The notes under the pieces were generated by a model. It ran no database searches. It saw nothing but the letters and a program-made list of their open reading frames with translations, and was not told the DNA's origin. From an uncultured Methylocystaceae bacterium (GTDB lineage: Bacteria; Pseudomonadota; Alphaproteobacteria; Rhizobiales; Beijerinckiaceae), in assembly GCA_903870245.1 (NCBI GenBank), contig CAIQCB010000028.1, positions 1 to 64,000 on the forward strand: a DNA stretch of 64,000 bases, read 5' to 3'. Below, in pieces: positions 48,301 to 57,494 of this stretch; position 1 is the stretch's first letter; each line of letters starts with the position of its first letter. The position numbers were made by a program, and so were the translations under genes.

Positions 48301-48888
48301 TCAGCCCTTCGGTTTTCCGGCATCGGCGCCGCGCGCGGCGGCTTTTGTCGGGAAAAACGAATAGGACAGGGTGACTTCCTCGACGCGCGCCATGGACTCT
48401 TCCTTTTCGAGGGCGGGATCGAGATAAAAAACAACCGGCCATTCAGCCGTCTCATGCGGACCCAGACGCTTTTCCTCGAAGCAAAAACAGGCAACCTTGA
48501 CGAAAAAGGCGCCTGCCTGATCTGGACTGACGTTATAGGCCGCCTGCCCGCTTGTTTCGCGATCCGAGAGACTCGACACCTTGAAGTAGACAGTGGCGGT
48601 TTCGCCGGTGCGAAGCGACAGTTTCGATACTTCCGGCTCGAACCGCCAGGGAAGATCGCGTGCAACATTCGAGTCGAAACGCACCGTCAGGCGCCGATCG
48701 CCGGGCTTTGTGATTGCGGAGCTGTTTTGGGCCGTCTGCGGCGTGCCGCCAAAACCGGTCGCGGCGCAGAAGGCGCGGTAGAGCGGCACAGAGGCGAAGG
48801 AGAGCGCCAGCATTGCCGCCGAGCCGACAAGCAACCACGCCGCAATGTTGCGTTGCTTGCTTTTAGTGTCGGGCGACGGCTTCAGCAT
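48301..48888 (-). CDS. ctaG: Cytochrome c oxidase assembly protein (Cox11/CtaG)
   Basis: A membrane-anchored copper chaperone that delivers Cu to the CuB site of subunit I. The 195-residue protein has one N-terminal helix (NIAAWLLVGSAAMLALSFAS), the PLYRAFCAATGFGGTPQ element, and the copper-binding CFCFEEKRLGPHE with the C-x-C pair near residue 125. LTLSYSFFP ends the domain. It lies between coxF and ctaE. Confidence 0.96.
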   Translation of the reverse strand: MLKPSPDTKSKQRNIAAWLLVGSAAMLALSFASVPLYRAFCAATGFGGTPQTAQNSSAITKPGDRRLTVRFDSNVARDLPWRFEPEVSKLSLRTGETATVYFKVSSLSDRETSGQAAYNVSPDQAGAFFVKVACFCFEEKRLGPHETAEWPVVFYLDPALEKEESMARVEEVTLSYSFFPTKAAARGADAGKPKG

Positions 48889-48895
48889 CAGCGGC

Positions 48896-49078
48896 TCAGA
48901 GGGTTCGATTGGCGACTACGCCGCCGAGCCGGACGACAGTGATGGCGTAGAACAGAACGACCAGTAAGGCCACTCCTACGCCAATCGCGATATTGCGGGC
49001 GCGACGGCCGCGTTGCTGTTCATGCGTTAGCATGACGCCGTCCGTTGGTCTTTCCCTCTCGTCCTTATTTTCGCTCAT
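48896..49078 (-). CDS. Small CoxF-like membrane protein
   Basis: A 60-residue protein (MSENKDERERPTDGVMLTHE...) with an Arg-rich stop-transfer segment GRRARNIAIG and one membrane helix (VGVALLVVLFYAITVVRLGG). Its position between ctaB and ctaG and its sequence match the small CoxF protein of alphaproteobacterial oxidase operons. The function is unknown, presumably assembly or stability of the oxidase. ATG 49078 is chosen because a longer open frame upstream lies inside ctaB. Confidence 0.85.
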   Translation of the reverse strand: MSENKDERERPTDGVMLTHEQQRGRRARNIAIGVGVALLVVLFYAITVVRLGGVVANRTL

Positions 49079-49092
49079 CCGCTTGCTCCCTC

Positions 49093-50025
49093 TCAGATCA
49101 GCGCAAGAAGATGCAGCGCCCGTTCGATCACGAGCACTAGAAAAAGGCCAAAGAGATACAAAATCGAAAAGCCGAACATGCGGCCGGCGGCGCGGCGCAT
49201 ATCCGCTGCATCGCGGGCTCTGAACATGCGGGCGGCGATATTGACGATCATCACGCCGCCCGCCATGGCGACAAAGCCATAGACCGGGGAGGCGAAACCA
49301 AGCAGCCATGGCGCAAGACCGAGCGGCGCCAGCACCAGCGTGTAGAGCAGAATTTCCAGACGCGTGCGCGCCAGTCCCGCGACATTAGGCAGCATCGGCA
49401 CGCCGGCGCGGTCGTAATCCTCGATTTTCAGGATCGCCAACGCCCAGAAATGCGGCGGGGTCCAGATAAAAATGATGGCGAACAGCACGACGCTGGCAAG
49501 ATTAATCTCGCCGGTCGCCGCCGCATAGCCAACGATGGGCGGCAGAGCGCCGGCGGCCCCGCCAATCACAATGTTGAGCGGCGTCCAGCGCTTCAACCAC
49601 ATTGTGTAGATGACGACATAAAAGAAAATCGTGAAGGCGAGCAGCGCGGCGGCAAGCCAGTTGGTCGCGAAGCCAAGCGTGAACACCGAGAGGATCGACA
49701 GCACCACGCCAAAGGCCAGCGCCGATTCCGGGTCGAGACGACCGGCGGGAATTGGTCGCTTGCTGGTGCGTTCCATCTTGGCGTCGATATCGGCGTCATA
49801 CCACATATTGAGCGCGCCGGAGGCGCCAGCGCCGATTGCGATCGACAGCAGCGCCACAAAAGCGATCAGGGGATGCGGCGGAACCGGCGCCAGCAGCAAT
49901 CCCGCTAGCGCGGTGAACACCACCAGCGACATCACGCGGGGCTTGAGAAGGCGGATGTAGTCGGCTGGTTCCGCCACAGGGATACGCGGCAGTTCTCCGT
50001 TGTCCAGGTAGGATACGTCGCTCAT
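49093..50025 (-). CDS. ctaB: Protoheme IX farnesyltransferase (heme O synthase)
   Basis: Adds a farnesyl group to heme b, giving heme o, the precursor of heme a for the oxidase. The 310-residue protein has about nine membrane helices. The two prenyltransferase Asp motifs are [20 protein letters not shown] near residue 80 and [20 protein letters not shown] near 205. [20 protein letters not shown] at the start is typical. It lies between ctaD and coxF in the operon. Confidence 0.96.
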   Translation of the reverse strand: MSDVSYLDNGELPRIPVAEPADYIRLLKPRVMSLVVFTALAGLLLAPVPPHPLIAFVALLSIAIGAGASGALNMWYDADIDAKMERTSKRPIPAGRLDPESALAFGVVLSILSVFTLGFATNWLAAALLAFTIFFYVVIYTMWLKRWTPLNIVIGGAAGALPPIVGYAAATGEINLASVVLFAIIFIWTPPHFWALAILKIEDYDRAGVPMLPNVAGLARTRLEILLYTLVLAPLGLAPWLLGFASPVYGFVAMAGGVMIVNIAARMFRARDAADMRRAAGRMFGFSILYLFGLFLVLVIERALHLLALI

Positions 50026-50087
50026 TGCCGGTTACATCGTCCCTGCTGTTGCAGTCCTGGCTGTTGCACGCCGTTGGGCGTTATCAA

Positions 50088-50120
50088 CGCCGGCGCGAGC
50101 TTACGCGCCGGCGGGTTTTT
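50088..50120. terminator. Strong hairpin directly after ctaD
   Basis: CGCCGGCGCG-AGCTTA-CGCGCCGGCG is a 10-bp perfect stem starting 13 bases past the ctaD stop. The T-run (GGGTTTTT) lies on the plus-strand side. On the ctaD transcript the stem is followed by TTGATAACG, so here it is more likely a 3' stabilising or processing structure than a full terminator. Confidence 0.55.
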
Positions 50121-50125
50121 CGAGC

Positions 50126-51784
50126 CTAGTGCTCCGTTCCGGTGATCCGCGGAAGCGTTTCGAACTGGTGGAACGGCGGCGGCGACGGCAATGTCCACTC
50201 CAGCGTCGTTGCGCCCGGACCCCAAGGATTCGCCCCTGCCTCACGCTTGCGAAGGAAGGCTTCGATGACCGTGTAGAAAAACACGATCATGCTGAACGCG
50301 CCGATATAAGCGCCGATCGACGAGAGATAATTCCAGGTCGCGAAGGCGTCCGGGTAGTCGACATAACGACGCGGCATGCCGGCAAGGCCAAGGAAGTGCT
50401 GGGGGAAGAACGTCAGATTAACGCCAACGAAGAGTATGAGGAAGTGAATCTTCGCCAATGTCTCGTTGTAGAGATAGCCGGTCATCTTGGGGAACCAGTA
50501 GTAGAACCCTGCGAAGACCCCGAACACTGCGCCAAGCGACATTGTGTAGTGGAAGTGCGCGACGACATAATAGGTTTCGTGCAACTGACGATCGGCGCTT
50601 GCGTTCGCAAGAACGACGCCGGTGACGCCGCCCATGGTGAACACGAAGATAAATCCGATAGCCCAGATCATTGGCGCGCGGAAGGATATTGAACCGCCCC
50701 ACATCGTCGCAATCCAGGAGAAGATCTTGATGCCTGTCGGCACCGCGATCACCATCGTGGCGAAAACGAAGTAGCGCTGGGCATTGAGCGACAGGCCAAC
50801 GGTGTACATGTGGTGCGCCCACACGATACAACCAAGGAAGCCGATACAGACCATCGCATAGGCCATGCCGAGATAACCGAACACCGGCTTGCGCGAGAAG
50901 GTCGAGACAATATGGCTGATCAGACCGAAAGCCGGAAGAATCAGCACGTAGACCTCCGGATGCCCGAAGAACCAGAAGAGATGCTGGAAGAGAAGCGGAT
51001 CGCCGCCGCCGGCCGGATCGTAGAACATGGTGCCGAAGTTACGGTCGGTCAGCAGCATCGTGATTGCGCCGGCGAGCACCGGCAGCGTCAGCACGAGCAG
51101 GAAAGCCGTCACCAGCATCGACCACGCGAACAACGGCATTTTGTGCAAAGTCATGCCCGGCGCGCGCATGTTAAAGATCGTCGTGATCAGATTGATCGAA
51201 CCGAGGATCGACGAGGCGCCGGCGAGATGCAGCGAGAGAATGACGAAATCCATCGCTGGCCCCGGATGGCCGATGTTGGACGAGAGCGGCGGATAGAACA
51301 CCCAGCCGCCGCCGAAGCCAAGCATGCCGGGCGCGCCTTCGACGAACAGCGACATCACCAGCAGGATCAGCGACACCGCAAGGAACCAGAAGGAGATGTT
51401 GTTGAGACGCGGGAAGGCCATATCCGGCGCGCCGATCATGATCGGCACGAACCAGTTGGCGTAACCGCCCATCAAGGCCGGCATGACCATGAAGAAGATC
51501 ATGAGAACGCCATGGCCGGTGATGAAAACATTGTAGAGATTCTTGCCGGCGTCCGTCGCCATGGACGGGTCCGCGCCGTTGAGAATTTGCGCCAGACCCG
51601 GGAACACTGTCATGCCAGGATGCATGAGTTCGGCCCGGATCGCGACAGACATCAGCAACCCGACCATGCCGCCGATAACGGAGAGGATCAGGTAAAGCGT
51701 GCCAATGTCCTTGTGGTTGGTGGAGAAGAGAAAACGACGCAATCCCGTCGGATGATCATGCGCCCCGGCTGTTGAACTCGCCAT
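50126..51784 (-). CDS. ctaD: Cytochrome c oxidase subunit I
   Basis: Catalytic subunit of the aa3-type oxidase, with heme a, heme a3 and CuB. The 552-residue protein carries the classical motifs: [17 protein letters not shown] (CuB His and the His-Tyr crosslink), [11 protein letters not shown] (CuB histidines), and [17 protein letters not shown] (heme ligands). [20 protein letters not shown] contains a heme a ligand. Twelve helices are visible. GAGGAACAAGAAC precedes the ATG. It lies 43 bases after ctaC. Confidence 0.98.
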   Translation of the reverse strand: MASSTAGAHDHPTGLRRFLFSTNHKDIGTLYLILSVIGGMVGLLMSVAIRAELMHPGMTVFPGLAQILNGADPSMATDAGKNLYNVFITGHGVLMIFFMVMPALMGGYANWFVPIMIGAPDMAFPRLNNISFWFLAVSLILLVMSLFVEGAPGMLGFGGGWVFYPPLSSNIGHPGPAMDFVILSLHLAGASSILGSINLITTIFNMRAPGMTLHKMPLFAWSMLVTAFLLVLTLPVLAGAITMLLTDRNFGTMFYDPAGGGDPLLFQHLFWFFGHPEVYVLILPAFGLISHIVSTFSRKPVFGYLGMAYAMVCIGFLGCIVWAHHMYTVGLSLNAQRYFVFATMVIAVPTGIKIFSWIATMWGGSISFRAPMIWAIGFIFVFTMGGVTGVVLANASADRQLHETYYVVAHFHYTMSLGAVFGVFAGFYYWFPKMTGYLYNETLAKIHFLILFVGVNLTFFPQHFLGLAGMPRRYVDYPDAFATWNYLSSIGAYIGAFSMIVFFYTVIEAFLRKREAGANPWGPGATTLEWTLPSPPPFHQFETLPRITGTEH

Positions 51785-51827
51785 GTTCTTGTTCCTCGAC
51801 GTGTCGTGACGTTTTAGTCTTGCGAAT

Positions 51828-52697
51828 CTAGCGGATCGTATTGCTCTCGGCCAGTTTGACCGGCGCTTCGGCGGCGGCGAATTTCTTTTTCGATTCCGCC
51901 AGCCATTCCTCGTATTTCTCGCGGCTCACCACACGGATGGCCACCGGCATGAAGGCGTGGTCCTTGCCACAAATCTTCGAGCACTGCCCGTAATAGAGGC
52001 CTTCCTTCTCTGCCTTGAACCAGGTTTCGTTCAGTCGTCCCGGCACGGCGTCCATACGAATGCTGAAAGCCGGAATGACAAAGGAATGAATGACGTCGTT
52101 CGCCGTGATTTGCAGCTTGACGACTTCATTAATCGGCACGACGGCTTCGTTGTCCACCGAGAGCAGTCGCACATCCCCCGGCATCAGATCCGTATCGGCC
52201 TTCATCAGCTGATCGAAGCCGAAACCGCCGCCCTGATCCTCAGGATATTTATAGGACCAATACCACTGGTTGCCGGTTACCTTGATCGTAATCGCTGCTT
52301 CCGGAATCTCCACCTGTTTGGTCAGGAGGCGGAAGGAGGGAATCGAGATGAAAACCAGAATCAGGATCGGGACCAACGTCCAGACGATTTCGAGGCCCGT
52401 GTGATGCGTGAGCTTCGAGGGCACCGGATTGGCCTGCTCATTGAATTTCCAGCAGACGTAAATCAGCAGCCCAAGGACCGACAGGGCGATGAAAGTGATG
52501 ATCGGCAACAGGATGGAGTTGTAGAAGAATTGCGTTTCATGCCCGACTTCGGTCACCGTCGCCGGCAACCCGACGCCGCCCGGCGTCGGCTGGCCTTCAA
52601 CCTGAGCCCAGGCCATTCCGGCAAGCAAAACAACGGGAAGCGCGACGGCGGCCGTCAGCGCGCCGCGAGTGATGAATTGACGTGTGTCCGTGGACAT
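51828..52697 (-). CDS. ctaC: Cytochrome c oxidase subunit II
   Basis: Carries the CuA centre that receives electrons from cytochrome c. ATG 52697 gives 289 residues with a signal-like start ([20 protein letters not shown]), two membrane helices near residues 60-140, the aromatic [20 protein letters not shown], and the complete CuA motif [20 protein letters not shown] with both Cys, His and Met. It is the first gene of the ctaCDB-coxF-ctaG-ctaE operon. It is divergent from the IalB-family gene. Confidence 0.97.
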   Translation of the reverse strand: MSTDTRQFITRGALTAAVALPVVLLAGMAWAQVEGQPTPGGVGLPATVTEVGHETQFFYNSILLPIITFIALSVLGLLIYVCWKFNEQANPVPSKLTHHTGLEIVWTLVPILILVFISIPSFRLLTKQVEIPEAAITIKVTGNQWYWSYKYPEDQGGGFGFDQLMKADTDLMPGDVRLLSVDNEAVVPINEVVKLQITANDVIHSFVIPAFSIRMDAVPGRLNETWFKAEKEGLYYGQCSKICGKDHAFMPVAIRVVSREKYEEWLAESKKKFAAAEAPVKLAESNTIR

Positions 52698-53019
52698 GCA
52701 GGTCGCCTTTCGCACCTTTGCAGTTCAACTTGTTTTCAAAGCAATTTCGCGATCACGCCAGGCTCTCCGGCTCTACCGCCGCGATTTCCGCCGGTTCAAC
52801 CACAATCACCCGGGGAGCGCAATTGCTGCAGCGCACATTTATACATCAAAGCGACGCAAAGAAAAGCGCTGCGGGCGCCCGGTCGATCCGCGCCATGCGC
52901 TTGACAGTTCAGGTCCATTTGTTACGCAGAATCGACGCCCGGATTTGGCTGAACCGTCCTTGATCGGCGGCGACGCCGGGGATTCCGGGAGCGAAACGAA
53001 TGCCGCCGGGACCATCATC

Positions 53020-53550
53020 ATGAATTTTCGCAGTGCGAAAAAATCCGCCATATTGCGACAACTGGTCGCGGCGTTCAGCGGCGTCCTCGCGATGGTTCTG
53101 CCAAGCGACCCCATCCATGCCCAGGGCGTGGTCAAGGGAAAATTCGGCGACTGGGAGTTGCGTTGCGAGCAACCGGCGGGGGCGACGCGTGAGCAATGCG
53201 CCCTGATCCAGAGCGTGGTTGCGGAGGACAAGGCCAACGCCAACCTCGTCGTCATCATCCTCAAAACCAGCGATGGCAAAAGCCGACTGATGCGGGTGAT
53301 CGCGCCGCTGGGCGTGCTGTTGCCGAACGGGCTTGGCCTCAAAATCGACGACGCCGATATTGGCCGGGCCGGTTTCGTCAAATGTCTTCCGAGCGGTTGC
53401 GTCGCGGAAGTGACAATGGACGACAAGCTGATCGACCAGTTGAAAACCGGCAGGACAGCCACCTACATCATTCACCAGGTGCCCGACGAGGGCATTGGTC
53501 TTCCCCTCACGCTTGGCGGCTTCAAGGATGGATTCGCCAAACTACCCTGA
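53020..53550 (+). CDS. Invasion-associated locus B (IalB) family protein
   Basis: An exported 176-residue protein with a signal ending in PSDPIHAQG. It carries the IalB pattern KGKFGDWELRCEQPAGATRE (GDW near the N-terminus), EQCALIQSVV, then VIAPLGVLLPNGLGLKIDDA and the Cys-containing GFVKCLPSGCVAEV. IalB proteins are widespread in alphaproteobacteria, including free-living ones, and the name does not imply virulence here. A second unknown exported protein begins 13 bases later. Confidence 0.88.
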   Translation: MNFRSAKKSAILRQLVAAFSGVLAMVLPSDPIHAQGVVKGKFGDWELRCEQPAGATREQCALIQSVVAEDKANANLVVIILKTSDGKSRLMRVIAPLGVLLPNGLGLKIDDADIGRAGFVKCLPSGCVAEVTMDDKLIDQLKTGRTATYIIHQVPDEGIGLPLTLGGFKDGFAKLP

Positions 53551-53563
53551 CGGAGCCAACCGA

Positions 53564-54238
53564 TTGTTGACGGATAGAGCCCAAGGTCCCGCCCAACGCT
53601 ATTTTGTTCGCCGTCTGGGGCCAATCATTGTTGCCGGTTGCCTCGTCGCCGACGCGGCCTGGGCGATCGACATGCCTTCCCTGAAACTGCCGTCCATGTT
53701 CGGCGGTCAGGAGCAGAGCGGCCCTAATGTCACGCAGGATTGTCCGTCGGTGTTCATCGACAATGGCGCATCAAACATTCGCTTCCCCGCCGACGCGGAT
53801 CCGCACAATGTGCGCTATCAGCTCATGATCGATCAAACAGCGCGCGAATGCATTGTCGACAACGGCAATGTTGTCATCAAGGTCGGCATCGAAGGCGGCG
53901 CTGTTCTGGGCCCTGCCGGCGCGCCGGGAAACTATGGCGCGACCATTCGCGTCGCCTTGCGTAACCTCAAAACCTACGCCGAAGTCTCAAGCAAAGCCTA
54001 TCGCGCGACAGCGACCATTCCTGCAAGCGGGACGCGCGGCGATTTCCGGCTGCTGGCGGACCCGATCTTCGCTCCTCTGGTCGGCAAACGTCCGCAGGAA
54101 GATTACGAGATCATCGTCGGCTTCGCTGAGGGCGTGGCCGCCGATAATGCCGAACCACGCCCGAAATCAGCAAAGAAAAAAGGCCGGCGCGACGCGCCAG
54201 CCCTTACTCAGGAGCCTGCGCCGCAACCGGCGCAGTAA
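53564..54238 (+). CDS. Unknown exported protein, possibly a lipoprotein
   Basis: A 224-residue protein whose start is set at TTG 53564, eight bases after GGAG. The N-terminal segment FVRRLGPIIVAGCLVADAAW has a lipobox-like VAGC but could also be a Sec signal cleaved after AAWA. The mature part contains TQDCPSVFIDNGASNIRFPA, a second Cys in ARECIVDNGNVVIKVGIEGG and an Ig-like run of beta segments, and ends in a Lys/Arg/Pro-rich tail. I do not recognise the family with certainty. It probably shares a transcript with the IalB-family gene and converges on atpF. Confidence 0.65.
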   Translation: MLTDRAQGPAQRYFVRRLGPIIVAGCLVADAAWAIDMPSLKLPSMFGGQEQSGPNVTQDCPSVFIDNGASNIRFPADADPHNVRYQLMIDQTARECIVDNGNVVIKVGIEGGAVLGPAGAPGNYGATIRVALRNLKTYAEVSSKAYRATATIPASGTRGDFRLLADPIFAPLVGKRPQEDYEIIVGFAEGVAADNAEPRPKSAKKKGRRDAPALTQEPAPQPAQ

Positions 54239-54259
54239 ATTTCACGCCACGCTCCTCAA

Positions 54260-54278
54260 GCCCGCCGATCCGGCGGGC
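54260..54278. terminator. Hairpin between convergent genes (unknown exported protein and atpF)
   Basis: GCCCGCCG-ATC-CGGCGGGC is an 8-bp perfect stem with a three-base loop that lies between the two stop codons and can serve both strands. It has no long U-run on either side. Confidence 0.55.
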
Positions 54279-54282
54279 GCGA

Positions 54283-54771
54283 TCAGTGACCGAGCGCCTT
54301 GATCTGGCTGATGCCGGAGGCGACAAAGTCTTTACCGGCGACGCCGCCCTTGCTTAAAACGCCTTCGGCGATCTTGACTGCGGCGTCGGCCGCGGCCGCG
54401 CGCACTTCGGCGGCGGCCTGAGCCTCGGCCTGCGCGATTTTTTGTTCGACCTGCCGAACGCTGCGGGTCATGAAGTCATCGAGCTTGCGACGACCCTCGG
54501 CGGCGAGCAGTTCGGCCTCCTCTTTCGCCTGAGCGACGATAGACCTGGCTTCCGCCTCAGCTTCTTCGCGCTTCTTCTCGAAGGAGGCGAGCAGCGCCTC
54601 AGCTTCGCCGCGCAAACGCTCCGCCTCCGCCAGTTCGCTCTTGATCCGGTCGATACGCGAGTCAATCACGGCGGTGAATTTGGAATGCGCGCCTGTCCAA
54701 AGCAATACGCCCAGAAACAGCGCGAACCCGACCAGAACGTAAAATTCGGCGTCGAATTGAATTGCGGGCAT
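54283..54771 (-). CDS. atpF: ATP synthase F0 subunit b
   Basis: Part of the peripheral stalk joining F0 to F1. ATG 54771 gives 162 residues with an N-terminal helix (FYVLVGFALFLGVLLWTGAH) and a long Ala/Glu/Lys/Arg-rich coiled coil (EAERLRGEAEALLASFEKKR, QKIAQAEAQAAAEVRAAAAD). It is the last gene of the F0 operon. The alphaproteobacterial F1 genes are elsewhere. Confidence 0.93.
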   Translation of the reverse strand: MPAIQFDAEFYVLVGFALFLGVLLWTGAHSKFTAVIDSRIDRIKSELAEAERLRGEAEALLASFEKKREEAEAEARSIVAQAKEEAELLAAEGRRKLDDFMTRSVRQVEQKIAQAEAQAAAEVRAAAADAAVKIAEGVLSKGGVAGKDFVASGISQIKALGH

Positions 54772-54784
54772 CGGGCCTTCTCCT

Positions 54785-55372
54785 TTAGCTCGACTTGACG
54801 CTGCGGTGTTCGGCGACAAGACGATCCCTATCGACGCTTACGCCCGAGAGCTTTTCAATGATCGACGCCGCCGCATCAACAGCGATCTGTTCAACGTTAC
54901 CCAGCGCCTGAGCCTTTGCGGCGCTGATACGCGCTTCGGCGGCGCGAATCTTCTCAGCCGCCTCAGCCTCGGCGCGCGTGCGTTGCGCGGCGGCTTCAGA
55001 CGCGATTTTCTGCTGGGCGTCCCGACCAATAGCCTGGGCTTCTTCGCGACGCAGGCGGATGCTCTCTTCATTGGCCCGGGCCGCAGCCTGTGCTTTGGAC
55101 TGCATCTCGCGCGACGCTTCCAGATCGGAGGCGATTTTGGTTTCACGATTTTCGAGAATGCCGCCAACGCGCGGCAAAGCCACGCGCGACATCAGGAGAT
55201 AAAGAATCGCAAAAATGCCAATTAGCCAGACAATCTGCGGCGCAAAATTTTCCTGCTGGAAGGGCGGGAAACCTCCCTCGTGATGCGCCTCGCCGCCAGC
55301 TGCGCCGACGGTCTCATGCGTTTCCGGCTCGCTCTCTGCGGCGAAGGCGGGAGAAATAATTTTCAACATCAT
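54785..55372 (-). CDS. atpG: ATP synthase F0 subunit b'
   Basis: The second, divergent b subunit found in alphaproteobacteria and phototrophs. The 195-residue protein has an acidic, His-containing N-terminus, a membrane helix IVWLIGIFAILYLLMSRVAL near residue 50, the conserved RVGGILENRETKIASDLEAS and a long coiled coil. It heterodimerises with subunit b. A strong hairpin separates it from atpE upstream. Confidence 0.92.
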   Translation of the reverse strand: MMLKIISPAFAAESEPETHETVGAAGGEAHHEGGFPPFQQENFAPQIVWLIGIFAILYLLMSRVALPRVGGILENRETKIASDLEASREMQSKAQAAARANEESIRLRREEAQAIGRDAQQKIASEAAAQRTRAEAEAAEKIRAAEARISAAKAQALGNVEQIAVDAAASIIEKLSGVSVDRDRLVAEHRSVKSS

Positions 55373-55429
55373 GGGTCTGATCCCGATCGCTCGTCCTGGC
55401 GGACGTCACGGCTGGCGGAACATAATGGA

Positions 55430-55460
55430 TGTCCGCCGCGAGATTCCTGCGCGGCGGACA
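55430..55460. promoter_or_regulatory. Stable hairpin between atpE and atpF'
   Basis: TGTCCGCCGCG, a 9-base loop and CGCGGCGGACA form an 11-bp perfect stem 46 bases after the atpE stop. There is no U-run. A structure here could protect the upstream atpE message from 3' decay and raise c-subunit output over the stalk subunits. Confidence 0.6.
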
Positions 55461-55505
55461 AGCTTAGCGACCTCTGTCGACCGGCTGGGCCGACGATGCG
55501 CCAGA

Positions 55506-55727
55506 TCAGGCTTTCAGGAAGAGCAGGATCGCGATCAGAAACGCGAAGATGCCAAGACCTTCGGCCAGCGCCGCGCCGATGATGGCGTTGGTGAACTGGC
55601 TCGACGCCGCCGACGGGTTACGCAAGGCGCCATTGACGAAGTTTCCGAAAATGATGCCGACGCCGATCGCGGCGGCGCCGGTGCCGATCGCGGCGAGGCC
55701 CGCGCCGATGAGTTGATATTCTGACAT
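55506..55727 (-). CDS. atpE: ATP synthase F0 subunit c
   Basis: Rotor-ring proteolipid. It has 73 residues in two helices with the Gly-rich first helix [20 protein letters not shown], the polar loop ALRNPSA and the proton-binding Glu in [31 protein letters not shown] precedes the ATG. The sequence fits proton- rather than sodium-coupled c subunits, although I judged this only from the residues around the Glu. Confidence 0.96.
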   Translation of the reverse strand: MSEYQLIGAGLAAIGTGAAAIGVGIIFGNFVNGALRNPSAASSQFTNAIIGAALAEGLGIFAFLIAILLFLKA

Positions 55728-55778
55728 GATCTTTCTCCGGTTCTGTTGAAGAGGCCGACGTTTATTGTTGATCGTTTA

Positions 55779-56546
55779 TCAGTGGCCCGGGTGAATTGCG
55801 TCGTTTAGATAAACGCAGGTGAGGACAGAAAACACGAATGCTTGAAGGCAGGCGACAAGCAGTTCGAGGGCGTAAAGCGCGACAATCGCCAGCAACGGCA
55901 CCGGAGCCAGAAAGGCCCAGCCTTTCGAGGCAAGCAATAGCACCACAAAGCCGCCGAAGACGGCAAGGGTGATGTGGCCGGCGAGAATATTGGCGAACAG
56001 ACGCACCGAAAGCGAGATCGGACGCGACAGGAAGGAGATGATTTCAATCGGCACCAGCACCACCAGAACCGGCAACGGCACGCCATGCGGCACGAAAAGC
56101 TTCAGAAATCCGAGCCCGTTGCGGTAAACGCCATAGGCAACCACAAGCGTCAGGACCAATGCGGCGAAGGCGAAGGTGACGACGATCTGACTTGTCACCG
56201 AATAGGTGTAAGGCACGAGGCCGATCAGATTGGAGATAAGGATAAAGGAGAACAGTGTGAAGACGAAGGGGAAGAACTTCATGCCCTCCTTGCCCGCCGT
56301 CTGGCGCACCATGTTCGCTACGAACTCATAGAGCATCTCAGCCAGAGCCTGGATTCGGCCCGGCACAATCGCTTTTCGAGATGTGGCGAGAACCATGAGC
56401 GCCACCACGCCCAGCGCCGCCAGCAACATGAACAGCGAAGCGTTTGTGAAGGAGGTCTCTACTCCATTGATCTCAAGAGGAAAGATCCGGTGCAGCTCAA
56501 ACTGCTCAATCGGATTAGGCTGGGATACCGTTTCTTCCGCGCTCAT
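55779..56546 (-). CDS. atpB: ATP synthase F0 subunit a
   Basis: Forms the proton half-channels beside the c ring. The 255-residue protein has several membrane helices. The essential Arg is in SLSVRLFANILAGHITLAVF near residue 185. It also has the conserved FPFVFTLFSFILISNLIGLV, and the late helices ALYALELLVACLQAFVFSVL and TCVYLNDAIHPGH fit. It lies 51 bases before atpE. Confidence 0.96.
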   Translation of the reverse strand: MSAEETVSQPNPIEQFELHRIFPLEINGVETSFTNASLFMLLAALGVVALMVLATSRKAIVPGRIQALAEMLYEFVANMVRQTAGKEGMKFFPFVFTLFSFILISNLIGLVPYTYSVTSQIVVTFAFAALVLTLVVAYGVYRNGLGFLKLFVPHGVPLPVLVVLVPIEIISFLSRPISLSVRLFANILAGHITLAVFGGFVVLLLASKGWAFLAPVPLLAIVALYALELLVACLQAFVFSVLTCVYLNDAIHPGH

Positions 56547-56588
56547 CGCCCTGCCCGAACGTCGCCGCCCGGCCCTTCTGTCGACGCC

Positions 56589-56945
56589 TCAGGCGTCCTG
56601 ATCAAAATCTCCGGCGTCCGCTGTCCCGTTTCTCGGTCGCGCGACGCGATAGACATTATAAAAGCCTGCGGCGACACCCAAGCCGAGCAGAACGATCAAC
56701 AACCAGGGCTCGGTGCCCAGCCATTTATCGGCCTGCCACCCCATGACGCCGCCGAGGATGACAGCCCCGACGAACTCCGACACCGCGTTGAGGCCCACTC
56801 GCATGGCGTGCGAGAGACCCTTTCGCGCCGGGGGCGGAGCATCCCGGGCGGATTTTTCCTCTTCTACCCGACGCAAGGCCGCGCCAAGATTTTCAAGACG
56901 CGCATTCAGCGCGGCCTGTTCCGCGTCGTCCCGGTCGTCAATCAT
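56589..56945 (-). CDS. atpI: AtpZ/AtpI-family protein of the F0 operon
   Basis: A small membrane protein that helps assemble the c ring or carries Mg/Ca. It has 118 residues, with a charged helical N-terminus (NARLENLGAALRRVEEEKSA) and two helices: VSEFVGAVILGGVMGWQADK, with the AtpZ-type GWxxDKxL element, and PWLLIVLLGLGVAAGFYNVY. It is the first gene of the atpI-atpB-atpE-atpF'-atpF operon. Confidence 0.92.
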   Translation of the reverse strand: MIDDRDDAEQAALNARLENLGAALRRVEEEKSARDAPPPARKGLSHAMRVGLNAVSEFVGAVILGGVMGWQADKWLGTEPWLLIVLLGLGVAAGFYNVYRVARPRNGTADAGDFDQDA

Positions 56946-57494
56946 CGGCGGTCTCCATCGCGCTAGAGGTCACGCGGAATCATCGATGTGGCGAAAGCCG
57001 GTCTCAGGCGGGGCGGAAGGTCCCGATTAACGGGCATGAAGGCCCGACGCAGACGTCGACCCTTTCAATCCGGCCGCACATTAGGTTTGAGCCCCAACGA
57101 AGTCAAGATCGTCCCCGGAGCGCATAAACAACTGATTTAAAATCATAATAACTGGTTGCGACAATTGCGCGCCATCAAAACGTCGCGCCGCAGGACAAGG
57201 AAACGGGACAGGTGAGTCGGCGACACAGAAGGCAAATCGTTTCCCGCACGATATCGCAATGCCCATCGGAGGGGTCGCCGCCTTTCGAGAACAAACTATC
57301 TTATGTGCGCAACTCCTGCGATGGGTCTGACGCGGCGGGCCGACCAACCGGCGCCAAGACGCCCGGGGACCAATGTCCCGGACAAAGGAAACGGGACTTG
57401 GGCATCCGTCACAGAGGTGACGGGAACTCGGGCCGGGGTGGTGGCCTTGCGGCGGGGCGGATCGCAGCGGCAAGCATATATTCGGGAGGACCAG
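56946..57494. other. 549-base divergent intergenic region
   Basis: No gene recognised. It should hold the F0 operon promoter (minus) and the PH/SHOCT gene promoter (plus). A near-repeat GACAAGGAAACGGGAC at 57194-57209 and GACAAAGGAAACGGGAC near 57381 is present in the right half, with a small GGGAC-CAAT-GTCCC inverted repeat just before the second copy. Confidence 0.5.

Noticed and set aside
48896-49309. 137-codon version of the CoxF-like gene
   Set aside because: The first 77 codons lie inside ctaB in another frame. Only the 60 residues from 49078 look like a real protein.
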